From the NCBI RefSeq assembly GCF_048820895.1, contig NZ_JBMERQ010000001.1, positions 62,001 to 126,000 on the forward strand: 64,000 bases of DNA, written 5' to 3'. The stretch is from Cribrihabitans_A neustonicus (GTDB lineage: Bacteria > Pseudomonadota > Alphaproteobacteria > Rhodobacterales > Rhodobacteraceae). The notes under the pieces are model-generated. The model had not been told where the DNA came from. It saw only the letters and a list, made by a program, of their open reading frames with translations, and made no database searches. Numbering within the stretch: position 1 is the first letter of the stretch; every line of letters begins with the position of its first letter. A program made the position numbers and the translations under genes. Positions 16,837 to 24,888 of this stretch are shown here, in pieces.

Positions 16837-18300
16837 TTACTCTGCCGCGGCCTTCATTTCAAACCCTTGATCGATCATATCGCTGGGGATGACCGGATAT
16901 TCGCCGGAGAAGCAGGCATCGCAGTACTGCGGGCAGGTCTTGTTGCGGCCCTTTCGCTCACCCACCGCACGGTAGAGACCGTCGAGCGAGATGAACTTGA
17001 GGCTGTCGACTGAAAGGTGCTTGGCCATCTGGTCCTCGGTCATCGTCGCCGCCAGCAGCTTGTCCCGCTCGGGCGTGTCGACACCATAGAAACAGGGCCA
17101 GGCGGTGGGCGGCGAAGCGATGCGGAAATGCACCTCGCGGGCGCCGGCATCCAGGATCATCTCCTTGATCTTGCGGGAGGTTGTGCCGCGCACCACCGAG
17201 TCGTCGACCAGGATCACCCGCTTGCCCTTGATCAGCGCGCGGTTCACGTTGAGCTTCAGGCGCACCCCCATGTTTCGGATCTGCTCTGTCGGCTCGATGA
17301 AGGTCCGGCCCATGTAGGAATTGCGGATGATTCCCATGGCAAAGGGGATGCCGCTTTGCAGCGAGTAGCCGATCGCCGCGGGCGTGCCGCTGTCCGGCAC
17401 CGGGCAGACCAGATCGGCCTCCACCGGGTTTTCCTTGGCAAGTTCCCGCCCGATCGCCTCGCGGGTCTCATAGACCGAGCGGCCGCCGAGAATCGAATCG
17501 GGGCGGGAGAAATAGACGTGCTCGAAGATGCAGAACTTCGAAGGCTGGCGGCGGAAGGGGAAGATGCTCTCAACGCCCTTGTCGGTGATCACCACCATCT
17601 CGCCCGGCTCGATCTCGCGCAGGAACTCGGCGCCGATGATGTCGAGCGCGCAGGTTTCGGAACTCAGCGCATAGCCGTCGCCAATCCTGCCCAGCACCAG
17701 CGGCCGCACGCCGCGCGGGTCGCGGACGCCGATCAGCTTGGTTCGGGTCATCGCCACCACCGAGAAGGCGCCCTCTACGCGGCGCAGCGCGTCTTCCATC
17801 CGCTCGGGGATGTTGCGCTGCAGCGAACGCGCCATCAGGTGGATAATGCATTCGCTGTCCGACGAGCTCTGGAAGATCGAGCCGCGCTCGATCAGCTCGC
17901 GGCGCAGCGCGTTGGCGTTGGTGATGTTGCCATTGTGGGCAATCGCCGCGCCGCCCATGGCGAACTCGCCGAAAAAGGGCTGCACGTCTCGGATGGCGGC
18001 ATGTTTGGTCCCGGCGGTGGAATAGCGCACATGGCCGATGGCCAGCGGGCCGGGCAGGGTGGCCATCACGTCCTCGGAGGTGAAGTTGTCGCGCACGTAG
18101 CCGAAGCGGCGGGCGCTGTTGAAGCCCTGGGCCGGGTCGTGGGCAACGATACCCCCGGCTTCCTGGCCGCGGTGCTGCAGCGCGTGCAGGCCGAGCGCCA
18201 CGAAATTGGCCGCGTCCTGGACGCCGATGACGCCAAAAACGCCGCATTCCTCACGCAGCTTGTCATCATCGAAAGGGTGGGCGGGGGGCATTTGCGGCAT
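16837..18300 (-). CDS. purF: Amidophosphoribosyltransferase PurF
   Basis: 487 residues from ATG 18300. Catalyses the first committed step of purine synthesis: PRPP plus glutamine to phosphoribosylamine. N-terminal nucleophile glutaminase domain, with the catalytic Cys19 in REECGVFGVIG after a short propeptide, AHNGNITNA and SDSECI motifs. The C-terminal phosphoribosyltransferase domain has the PRPP loop VILVDDSVVRGTTSRKI. The CPQYCDACFSG tail and Cys residues match Fe-S or Cys-rich-type PurF. An alternative ATG lies three codons in. The cvpA gene lies upstream across the Hint gene, interrupting the usual cvpA-purF neighbourhood. Confidence 0.96.
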   Translation of the reverse strand: MPQMPPAHPFDDDKLREECGVFGVIGVQDAANFVALGLHALQHRGQEAGGIVAHDPAQGFNSARRFGYVRDNFTSEDVMATLPGPLAIGHVRYSTAGTKHAAIRDVQPFFGEFAMGGAAIAHNGNITNANALRRELIERGSIFQSSSDSECIIHLMARSLQRNIPERMEDALRRVEGAFSVVAMTRTKLIGVRDPRGVRPLVLGRIGDGYALSSETCALDIIGAEFLREIEPGEMVVITDKGVESIFPFRRQPSKFCIFEHVYFSRPDSILGGRSVYETREAIGRELAKENPVEADLVCPVPDSGTPAAIGYSLQSGIPFAMGIIRNSYMGRTFIEPTEQIRNMGVRLKLNVNRALIKGKRVILVDDSVVRGTTSRKIKEMILDAGAREVHFRIASPPTAWPCFYGVDTPERDKLLAATMTEDQMAKHLSVDSLKFISLDGLYRAVGERKGRNKTCPQYCDACFSGEYPVIPSDMIDQGFEMKAAAE

Positions 18301-18460
18301 CGGCAAGGCGGGTGGCTCCGAATCCGTTTCCTGTGTTGCCCCTCACATAGTGCCTAAGGGCCCGGCTGTCATCAAAGGATGATGATTCCCGCGCCGCGCT
18401 GCGGCAGATGCGGCCCATGGCCGCGCCCGGAAGCTGCCCCTGGGGCAGTCTGAAACGCAA

Positions 18461-18485
18461 AAGGCCCGCCGGAGGCAGGCCATCT
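18461..18485 (-). terminator. Terminator of the Hint protein gene
   Basis: On the minus strand ggcctgcc-tcc-ggcgggcc pairs with one mismatch, followed by tttt. It lies 30 bases beyond the gene's stop. A second palindrome ctgcccc/ggggcag (18434-18449) follows it. Confidence 0.65.
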
Positions 18486-18513
18486 TGCATCAGGACGGGC
18501 TGGGCGGAAGCGT

Positions 18514-19197
18514 TCAGGCCGCCATCGGCGCGAGGATGCTGTCGAGCAGGCTGAACCGGCGGGCGTCGTGATCGCCCATGCCAGTGCGGGCCAGCGCGCG
18601 GCCGTCTTCGCTGGCAAGAACCTGGCGGGTTTCGGTCAGCGACAGCTGGTGGAAGGCGCCGTCTTCGCCCGCGTCCTCGCCGTTGCCCGCGGGCAGCAGC
18701 ATGCCGCTTTCGGCCCAGATCAGCTCTTCCTCTTCGAACTCCACGTGGATGCGGCCAAGACGCTCGGGGGCTGCGGGAGTGATGCCCTTGTAACCCGCCA
18801 GCGCGATCAGCTTGACCACCACTACCGGCAGGCCGAACAGGCGCTCGGCAGTCTCCATCTCCAGCGCCACCTTCTGATCCGAGGGCAGCATCAGGTCGCT
18901 GTCGTTGCCAAGCGCGCCCGCGGGCACATGCATCAGCGTGGTGAGCCGCGGTACTGCGTGTTTCACAGCTTTCACCGGCTGGGCGCCGCCATCGAGAGTG
19001 TAGACCATGTCGCCGGGCTTGAGGTCGCGGGCCTGCTTGAAGCCTTCCTCGGTTTCCACCAGCGTTGCGGGCAGAAAGCCGCCGCTGCGCGGGCGGGCGC
19101 GGCGGACTGCCGGGGACTGGGGCATCGGAAGGGGGGTGTCCAGCAGCAGGTCAACCGGCGCAAAGTCAGCGAAAGTTGTGAAGTGATCCAGCAGCAT
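18514..19197 (-). CDS. Short Hint-domain protein
   Basis: 227 residues from ATG 19197 (gaaggga upstream). A Hint_2-type module: the start GGFLPATLVETEEGF replaces the usual catalytic Cys with Pro-Ala, so autocatalysis is doubtful. It continues with ARDLKPGDMVYTLDGGAQPVKAV, VPAGALGNDSDLMLPSDQKVALE (VSPxHR-like block with Asp-Gln in place of His-Arg) and HVEFEEEELIWAESGMLL (the block where active proteins carry H(V/I)Y.EG). The gene sits between cvpA and purF, which are neighbours in many bacteria. No signal peptide. Likely cytosolic; role unknown. Confidence 0.72.
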   Translation of the reverse strand: MLLDHFTTFADFAPVDLLLDTPLPMPQSPAVRRARPRSGGFLPATLVETEEGFKQARDLKPGDMVYTLDGGAQPVKAVKHAVPRLTTLMHVPAGALGNDSDLMLPSDQKVALEMETAERLFGLPVVVVKLIALAGYKGITPAAPERLGRIHVEFEEEELIWAESGMLLPAGNGEDAGEDGAFHQLSLTETRQVLASEDGRALARTGMGDHDARRFSLLDSILAPMAA

Positions 19198-19594
19198 GGT
19201 GTCGTCCCTTCTGAGCCATCCGTCCCGGCGTTTTGCCGATGAGGCCAATTGGCCAGCGAATTGGGCCGAAATTGGGGCAAGCTTGGGCCGATTGCGGGAC
19301 GGGGCGTTTTTTCGGGGACAAACCGGCGTTTCTCACGGTGATTGTTAACCTTTGCCCCAGGCTGGGAGAGGTTTTGTTAACATTTGGCGCCGCTCGTTCC
19401 ATGGGCCCCGCCGGTGGGCCGAATCTGATTCCGCTAGGGTTAACGATGCCTTGACCGTTTGGGCCGGACTCTAACCTTTGCTCCGGCCCGGCGGGGAGGC
19501 TGGATCCAAGCCCTTGAAATCATGGAGTGCGGGCACGGAAAAGGGCGCCCGAAAGCGCCCCTGCCGCGTCTTTGCTTTGGCTGAGCGGTGCAGG
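19198..19594. other. Promoter region of the Hint gene and cvpA terminator
   Basis: About 400 bases without a gene, more AT-rich than the surroundings. It contains three gttaac hexamers (19344, 19376 and 19439), two related ctttgc-cc/tcc blocks after a taacc, repeats of aattggg between 19245 and 19285, and the cvpA terminator (19539-19562). The gttaac group could be a regulator site; no exact TTAA-N7-TTAA CtrA site was found. Confidence 0.45.
19539..19562 (-). terminator. Terminator of cvpA
   Basis: Stem gggcgc (19543-19548) / gcgccc (19555-19560), loop ccgaaa, followed on the minus strand by ttttcc. It is 33 bases beyond the cvpA stop. Confidence 0.7.
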
Positions 19595-20149
19595 TTACTG
19601 CTCGCAGGCCCCGATCAGCTCCTCATACTGCTGGGTTACCCAGCCAAGCGCTTGCTCAGGGTTGCGGTCCTCAATCTGGCCGATCATCCGCTCGAAGACC
19701 ACCGCCGAGCGGCTTTCGTCAACAATGGTAAACGACTGGCCGGTCATCACCACATTGTAGAGGAAGAAGGCAATTGCCACGAGCAGGATGCCGCGCAGCA
19801 CCCCGAAGAAGAAGCCCGCCCCCTGGTCGATCCCGCCAAGCGCAGAGCGCTGCACCATGGTGGAGAACAGAGGTGTGAAGAAGGAGACCACGATCAGCGC
19901 CAGCGCAAAGACCGCGGCAAAGGCGGCGATGATCGACAGTTCGCAGCTGCCCGCGATGAATTCTCCGATGACCGGGACCTCAGCCATCAGCGGCTCCACC
20001 TGCGGTGCAAAGATGAAGGCGAGGATGCCGGCCGCGATCCAGCCCGCAATCGCCATCGCCTCGCGCACGAAACCCCGCGAATAGGCCAGCAAGGCCGAAA
20101 CGACTATGACCAGGGCGACAACCCCGTCGATGATGGTAAATCCGTCCAT
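19595..20149 (-). CDS. cvpA: CvpA family membrane protein
   Basis: 184 residues with four membrane helices. Family signatures: DGVVALVIVVSALLAYSRGFVREAMAIAGWI near the N-terminus and DQGAGFFFGVLRGILLVAIAFF in the third span region. CvpA was named for colicin V production and has later been linked to envelope stress and purine-gene neighbourhoods. It follows radA on the same strand with a 41-base gap, so they may be co-transcribed. Confidence 0.93.
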   Translation of the reverse strand: MDGFTIIDGVVALVIVVSALLAYSRGFVREAMAIAGWIAAGILAFIFAPQVEPLMAEVPVIGEFIAGSCELSIIAAFAAVFALALIVVSFFTPLFSTMVQRSALGGIDQGAGFFFGVLRGILLVAIAFFLYNVVMTGQSFTIVDESRSAVVFERMIGQIEDRNPEQALGWVTQQYEELIGACEQ

Positions 20150-20190
20150 GTCCCTCGCCCGTTAACCTGCGATTTGAAATTTTTGCGACC

Positions 20191-21552
20191 TTAGCCGGCC
20201 CCGAAGAATTCGCCAACAAACCCCGCGAGATCGGTGGTCTGGCGCAGGGTCAGACCGCGAATGGCCGCGGATTTGCCGCCGCTGGGGGCGATGGCAGCGG
20301 TGAAACCAAGTTTTTGCGCCTCTTTCAACCGGTTTTCGGTTTGCGGCGCAGGGCGCAGGGCGCCCGATAGCGAGATTTCTCCGAAAATTGCCGTATCCGC
20401 GGGCAGGGCGGTGTCTTCGCGGGCACTGAGCAGGGCCGCTGCCACCGCAAGGTCCGCCGCGGGTTCGGAAATCTTGATGCCGCCCGCGACGTTCAGATAC
20501 ACGTCGAGCCCGGCAAAGGGAATGCCGCAGCGCGCTTCCAGAACGGCGAGGATCATCGCCAGCCGCGACGAGTCCCAGCCCACTACAGCGCGGCGCGGCT
20601 GCGAATGCGGCGAAGGCGCAATCAGCGCCTGCATCTCCACCAGCACCGGCCTTGTGCCTTCGATGCCCGCAAAGACCACCGAGCCGGGAGAGGGCGCGCC
20701 GCGTTCCGAAAGGAACAGGGCGGAGGGGTTCACTACTTCTGCAAGCCCGCCGCCGGTCATCTCGAAGACGCCGATCTCATCCGCCGGGCCGAAGCGGTTC
20801 TTGACCGCGCGCAGAATGCGGAACTGGTGGCCGCGCTCGCCCTCGAAGTACAGAACGGTATCGACCATATGCTCCACCACGCGCGGGCCTGCGATCTGGC
20901 CTTCCTTGGTGACATGGCCCACCATGATGACGGAAATCCCGTTCCGCTTGGCAAAGGTGGTGAGCTCATGCGCCGCCGCGCGCACCTGGCTGACCGAGCC
21001 TGGGGCGCTGTCGACGTGGTCGGCCCACATGGTCTGGATCGAGTCGATGATGGCAAGCTGCGGCTTCTCGGCCTCCAGCGTGGTGAGGATGTCGCGCAAG
21101 TTGGTCTCTGCCGCGAGCTGCACCGGCGCATCAGCCAGCCCCAGCCGTTGCGCCCGCATCCGCACCTGGGCGGAGGCTTCCTCGCCGCTGACATAGACCG
21201 TCTTCAGCCCGGCATGGGCAAAACGCGCCGCCGCCTGCAGAAGAAGGGTGGATTTGCCAATTCCGGGGTCGCCGCCGACCAGGATGGCCGAGGCGGGCAC
21301 CAGTCCGCCGCCCAGAACGCGGTCCAGTTCCGCCACACCGCAGCAAGTACGGGGGGGCGGCGTTTCGCGCGCGGAAAGATCCGTTAGTTGGATGGTGCGC
21401 CCGCGGCGCACGCCGAGCGACTTCTTGGCCGGGCCTGAGCTCAGCCCCTGGTCCTCGGTGATGGTGTTCCAATCGCCGCAGCCTTCGCAGCGGCCGGACC
21501 ATTTGGAAAAGCTGGCTCCGCAGGCGGAGCAGGAGAAGGTTGTTTTAGCCAT
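20191..21552 (-). CDS. radA: DNA repair protein RadA
   Basis: 453 residues. RecA-like branch-migration helicase for recombination repair. N-terminal C4 zinc finger CSACGASFSKWSGRCEGCGDW, Walker A GGDPGIGKSTLLLQ, the RadA-specific KNRFG motif (AVKNRFGPADE), Walker B LAIIDSIQTMW, and a C-terminal Lon-protease-like domain (VGWDSSRLAMILAVLEARCG...GIKISEPAADLAVAAALLSA). The gene is followed by cvpA and preceded by a coiled-coil membrane protein; no start ambiguity. Confidence 0.97.
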   Translation of the reverse strand: MAKTTFSCSACGASFSKWSGRCEGCGDWNTITEDQGLSSGPAKKSLGVRRGRTIQLTDLSARETPPPRTCCGVAELDRVLGGGLVPASAILVGGDPGIGKSTLLLQAAARFAHAGLKTVYVSGEEASAQVRMRAQRLGLADAPVQLAAETNLRDILTTLEAEKPQLAIIDSIQTMWADHVDSAPGSVSQVRAAAHELTTFAKRNGISVIMVGHVTKEGQIAGPRVVEHMVDTVLYFEGERGHQFRILRAVKNRFGPADEIGVFEMTGGGLAEVVNPSALFLSERGAPSPGSVVFAGIEGTRPVLVEMQALIAPSPHSQPRRAVVGWDSSRLAMILAVLEARCGIPFAGLDVYLNVAGGIKISEPAADLAVAAALLSAREDTALPADTAIFGEISLSGALRPAPQTENRLKEAQKLGFTAAIAPSGGKSAAIRGLTLRQTTDLAGFVGEFFGAG

Positions 21553-21608
21553 CCCCGGTTACTGCCCGGGTTTGGCGCCCGCCTCAAGCCCCGCCGTTAC
21601 ACACGGCC

Positions 21609-22400
21609 TCAATCGGCGCGGCGCGGCGGCTGCATCGGCACGACGCTGCTGCCGGTGCCGGCGCCGGGGTCAGTGCCGTCCGGTGTGCCGTGCAGCTGTG
21701 CCGACAGTTCCGGCATCAGTTCGAAGACTTCCTCCCGCAAGCGGCTGAGCTGCGATTTTGCCAGCGATTCCTCGATTTCCACATCCCGCGTCCATTGGCG
21801 CAGTTCGGCCACCACTGCCTTGATATCCTCCAGCCGGCCCTGGAAGGCTTCGACCTCCTCCTGGCGCTGCTTCAGGAAGGTCCGGGCGCGCTGGACATTG
21901 GCATCAGAGTAGGTTTTTGCCAGGTCCTGACTGATCTGGCTCATCTGCGCCGCCACTTCCAGGACTTCCGGTTCCAAGTTGCCCAGGTCCGGATGGCTGC
22001 GCATGAAGGCCAGCCGCTCCTTGACGGCATCGAACTCCGAGGCGGTGTTGAACAGGCCCTTGCGGTCCGCGGCATGGGCAGCGTGATAAGCGCGGGCCAC
22101 ATCTTCCATCTGCAGGGAGAACTTCCGGTGCGAGGTCTCCAGCGCCAGCATCCGGCCGTTAGACGGCAGGTAGAAGGCCAGCATAACCGCCAGCGCCGTG
22201 AGAGCGATCTGCGCCACCATGCCGGCCTGCGGATACAGCGTTCCATCCAGCCCCGCCTGCAGCGTGAGCCAGGGCCAGACCCCGGCCGCGGACAGCGCGG
22301 TCGCCACGACCGCGCCGACTGCGGCGGCGCAGATCAGGGCAAAGGTCAGGCGCAGGAACAGCGTCTGAGCTTTGGTCAGGACATCGTGAAAAGCAGTCAT
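21609..22400 (-). CDS. Two-span membrane protein with coiled-coil C-terminus
   Basis: 263 residues. Two membrane helices (about residues 15-40 and 60-80) bracket a short periplasmic loop (WPWLTLQAGLDGTLYPQAG). A long helical region follows, roughly residues 85-235, with a heptad-rich coiled coil (TFLKQRQEEVEAFQGRLEDIKAVV, SQLSRLREEVFELM). The tail is Pro/Gly/Asp-rich. No family was recognised. It is not similar to RadA but lies 56 bases upstream and co-directional, so it may be transcribed with radA-cvpA. Related roseobacter genes beside radA are sometimes annotated as DNA repair proteins on context alone. Confidence 0.65.
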   Translation of the reverse strand: MTAFHDVLTKAQTLFLRLTFALICAAAVGAVVATALSAAGVWPWLTLQAGLDGTLYPQAGMVAQIALTALAVMLAFYLPSNGRMLALETSHRKFSLQMEDVARAYHAAHAADRKGLFNTASEFDAVKERLAFMRSHPDLGNLEPEVLEVAAQMSQISQDLAKTYSDANVQRARTFLKQRQEEVEAFQGRLEDIKAVVAELRQWTRDVEIEESLAKSQLSRLREEVFELMPELSAQLHGTPDGTDPGAGTGSSVVPMQPPRRAD

Positions 22401-23007
22401 GCGTACCCCTCCAGTAAATCATTACCCCCCGCGGGCTGGCGGCGGGCTGGGTGGCCTCGCAGGCCCTCCGCGGCAGCGTCCTCGGAACATGTCAACGCGG
22501 CGGACCGGCAAAATGTTGCACAAGATTCAAACTTTTGGCAATTTTTTGCCTCGGGCAGAGCCGGGGGCTTGCAGCCGTTTCCAGTCCTCGCGTGCGGCGG
22601 GACATACAGGCCCGGCAGATACAGCCGCCCTGCGGCCGCATTTGCGGTCCGTGCGGTGATGAGATGTGGCGGCATTCCGGCCATCGGCCCCCTTCCGGCA
22701 GCAACAAGTGGATCTCCGGGGGCCAGCACGCCAGGGGGGAGCCCAGTCAGGGCGCAGCGCACAGACCCAGGTGCGGGATCCCGGGTGTTTCATCTTATTC
22801 AATTGGGGCGGTTTACCCGAGGATCAAGAAGTTATAGCGGCAGAACGCAGCAAGCACCGCCGGCGGGCGTCAGAATGGGCAACTGCCCCTCGCACGCACC
22901 TGGCAAAGCGGGAGGGAGGGCGCTGCTGCCCGCCGCGATGATTCGCGGCCGCCTTGTGAAACTTCTGGAAAAAGCCGCCCCGGGCGGAGCCAGCTGGGGG
23001 CGTGGCT
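22401..23007. other. 600-base stretch without recognisable genes
   Basis: Nothing convincing was found. Several open frames exist but none has a ribosome site, family motif or coding-like composition. It includes a small hairpin ggcaa-tttt-ttgcc (22539-22552), the mlaF terminator near 22968-22990, and presumably the promoter of the coiled-coil protein gene. It could be a decayed gene or hold an unannotated RNA. Confidence 0.5.
22968..22990 (-). terminator. Terminator of the mlaF-like gene
   Basis: On the minus strand a GC-rich stem ccgccc/gggcgg-type hairpin is followed by a run of five T (complement of aaaaa at about 22969-22973). It is 18-40 bases beyond the gene's stop. Confidence 0.65.
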
Positions 23008-23754
23008 CTAGCGCACCGCCTCGATCGGTCCTTCGGCGCGGCCGTGGATGAACTGTTCCACGTAAAGATCGCCGGAGGCGTCCATTTCGGCAACCGGGCC
23101 GGTCCACTGGATCACCCCGCCGTGCAGCATCGCCACATTATCGGCAATTGCGCGCACCGACGTCATGTCGTGGGTGATGGTCATTGCGGTGGCGCCCATT
23201 TCCACCACGATCTCGCGGATCAGGTCGTTGATCACGCCCGACATGATCGGATCGAGCCCGGTCGTGGGCTCGTCGAAGAAAATGATCTCGGGCTCGGCAG
23301 CGATGGCGCGCGCCAGGCCGACGCGTTTCTGCATGCCGCCGGACAGTTCGGCCGGCAGCAGGTCGGCAACGGCTGATTTGAGGCCGACCCGGCGCAGTTT
23401 CTCGATGGCGATCTCCCGGGCTTCCTCCACCGGGCGCTTGAGCGCCCCGCGCAACAGGCGAAAGGCCACATTCTGCCAGACCGGCAGCGAGTCGAACAGC
23501 GCACCGCCCTGGAACAGCATCCCGAACCGGGCGAGGAAGGCATCGCGGTCGCCCGCGCCAGCCGGCTTGCCATCGACCAGGATCTGGCCGGAATCGGGCT
23601 GGATCAGGCCGAGGATGCACTTCAGCGCCACTGACTTTCCGGTGCCGGAGCCGCCGATGATCACCATCGAGCTGCCCTTTGCGATTTCCAGATTCATGCC
23701 ATTGAGCACGTGATTGCCGCCAAAGGCCTTGTGCACGTTTTCCATTCTAATCAT
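23008..23754 (-). CDS. mlaF: MlaF-like ABC transporter ATP-binding protein
   Basis: 248 residues. Cytosolic ATPase of an MCE-type (Mla) phospholipid transporter. Walker A IIGGSGTGKSVALKCILGL, Q-loop MLFQGGALFDSLPV, signature LSGGMQKRVGLARAIA, Walker B IIFFDEPTTGLDPI and H-loop THDM. The GGALFDSL/SLPVWQN run is typical of the MlaF/Mkl group. The starting ATG overlaps the preceding small lipoprotein gene by eight bases; a second ATG lies three codons in. Partner MlaE is encoded upstream, but no MlaD MCE-domain gene is in the window. Confidence 0.9.
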   Translation of the reverse strand: MIRMENVHKAFGGNHVLNGMNLEIAKGSSMVIIGGSGTGKSVALKCILGLIQPDSGQILVDGKPAGAGDRDAFLARFGMLFQGGALFDSLPVWQNVAFRLLRGALKRPVEEAREIAIEKLRRVGLKSAVADLLPAELSGGMQKRVGLARAIAAEPEIIFFDEPTTGLDPIMSGVINDLIREIVVEMGATAMTITHDMTSVRAIADNVAMLHGGVIQWTGPVAEMDASGDLYVEQFIHGRAEGPIEAVR

Positions 23755-24109
23755 TGATCACCTCAAAGTCCGAGGGGCGAGGGCTGCGGTGCCATGGCAC
23801 CTTTCCGCGTTCCCAGCGCAAATCTGCGCCGATGTCTTCAAGGTCTTGAACGGGATCGTTGAGAACTTGAACCTGGTATGTGATTTTGGAAGCGAACCGG
23901 TCATCAAGCACTTTCTCTTCAGGCGGGACGAGGCCGAACCAGATGTCCCCAGTGCTGCGCTTTTCAAAGGCAGCAAATTGAAGGCTTGCGTCGTTCACTC
24001 CTGCAGGAGCCTTTGAGTTGAAAGAGCCTCCGCGCACGATTCTGAGTTCCGGCTGGGCGCAGCCCGCCACGAAGACTGCTGCAAGGAGTGTCCCGCATGC
24101 CCGGCTCAT
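23747..24109 (-). CDS. Small lipoprotein between MlaE- and MlaF-like genes
   Basis: 120 residues. A lipoprotein signal ending VFVAGCAQ (lipidated Cys16) followed by a 100-residue periplasmic part: RIVRGGSFNSKAP, SLQFAAFEKRSTGDIWFG, EKVLDDRFASKITYQVQVLNDPVQD. No family was recognised. It overlaps mlaE by four bases and mlaF by eight, so the three are translationally coupled. Its codons look less GC-rich than the neighbours, which could point to recent insertion. A role as an accessory or outer-membrane-facing part of the Mla-like pump is inferred from position only. Confidence 0.75.
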   Translation of the reverse strand: MSRACGTLLAAVFVAGCAQPELRIVRGGSFNSKAPAGVNDASLQFAAFEKRSTGDIWFGLVPPEEKVLDDRFASKITYQVQVLNDPVQDLEDIGADLRWERGKVPWHRSPRPSDFEVIND

Positions 24110-24888
24110 AGCGAGAAGAACACACCGGTCAGGATGAAGTTGGCGGCCAGGATCAGCACCGCGGCGGCTTCGACCGAACCCTTGGTGGCCCGGCCAACGC
24201 CCTGCGCGCCGCGGCCCGATGTCATGCCGTAATAGCAGCCCATCATTGCCGCGATGGTGCCGAAGGCGGCGCCCTTGGTTAGCGAGGACAGGATATCCAG
24301 CGCCTCCAGGAAGTTGACCGTGTTCTTGAGGTAGGCGGCGGCATTGAAGCCGAGGTTCTGGGTTGCCACGGTGTAGCCGCCGGCGATGCCGATGATGTCG
24401 CCCACGCCAACCAGCAGCGGAACGGTGATCAGCGCCGCCAGCACCCGCGGGGCGACCAGGTATTTCATCGGGTGCGTCGAAAGCGTCACCAGCGCGTCGA
24501 TCTGCTCCGTCACCTTCATGGTGGCGATCTCGGCGGCAATTGAAGAGGTGACGCGCGCGGCGATCATCAGCCCCACCAGCACCGGGCCCAGCTCGCGCAC
24601 CATGCCGATGGCGACGATCTGCGGCACCACGGCTTCGGCGTTGAAGCGGGCGCCTCCGGCATAGATTTGCAGTGCCAGCGCGCCGCCGGTGAAGATCGCG
24701 GTAAGGCCCACCACCGGCAGCGACAGCCAGCCGATGTTCATCAGTGCGTGCAGGAACTCGCGCGGGTAGAAAGGCGGGCGCAGCATGTGGCTGAAGGCGC
24801 TGAGTGCAAAGATCGCTGCGCGCCCAACCGCCGCCAGCGCCGCGAGCGACGTGCCGCCGAGGCGGGCGAGGAGGGCGAGCGGGTTCAT
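24106..24888 (-). CDS. mlaE: MlaE-like ABC transporter permease
   Basis: 260 residues with about five to six membrane helices. Typical MlaE/YrbE sequence: LPVVGLTAIFTGGALALQIY, ELGPVLVGLMIAARVTSSIAAEIATMKVTEQIDAL, PRVLAALITVPLLVGVGDI, and GAAFGTIAAMMGCYYGMTSGRGAQGVGRATKGSV. It forms the membrane part of a lipid transporter with the ATPase at 23008. The start overlaps the alr stop by four bases, tying lipid transport to alr expression in one operon. Confidence 0.92.
   Translation of the reverse strand: MNPLALLARLGGTSLAALAAVGRAAIFALSAFSHMLRPPFYPREFLHALMNIGWLSLPVVGLTAIFTGGALALQIYAGGARFNAEAVVPQIVAIGMVRELGPVLVGLMIAARVTSSIAAEIATMKVTEQIDALVTLSTHPMKYLVAPRVLAALITVPLLVGVGDIIGIAGGYTVATQNLGFNAAAYLKNTVNFLEALDILSSLTKGAAFGTIAAMMGCYYGMTSGRGAQGVGRATKGSVEAAAVLILAANFILTGVFFSL

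Noticed and set aside
19344..19444. gttaac cluster as CtrA binding sites
   Set aside because: The exact TTAA-N7-TTAA spacing is not met by any pair, so it is noted only as intergenic content.
22451..22837. Open frame of about 128 codons in the gap between the coiled-coil protein and mlaF
   Set aside because: No ribosome site, no family resemblance, arginine/cysteine-rich content typical of a chance frame in GC-rich DNA.
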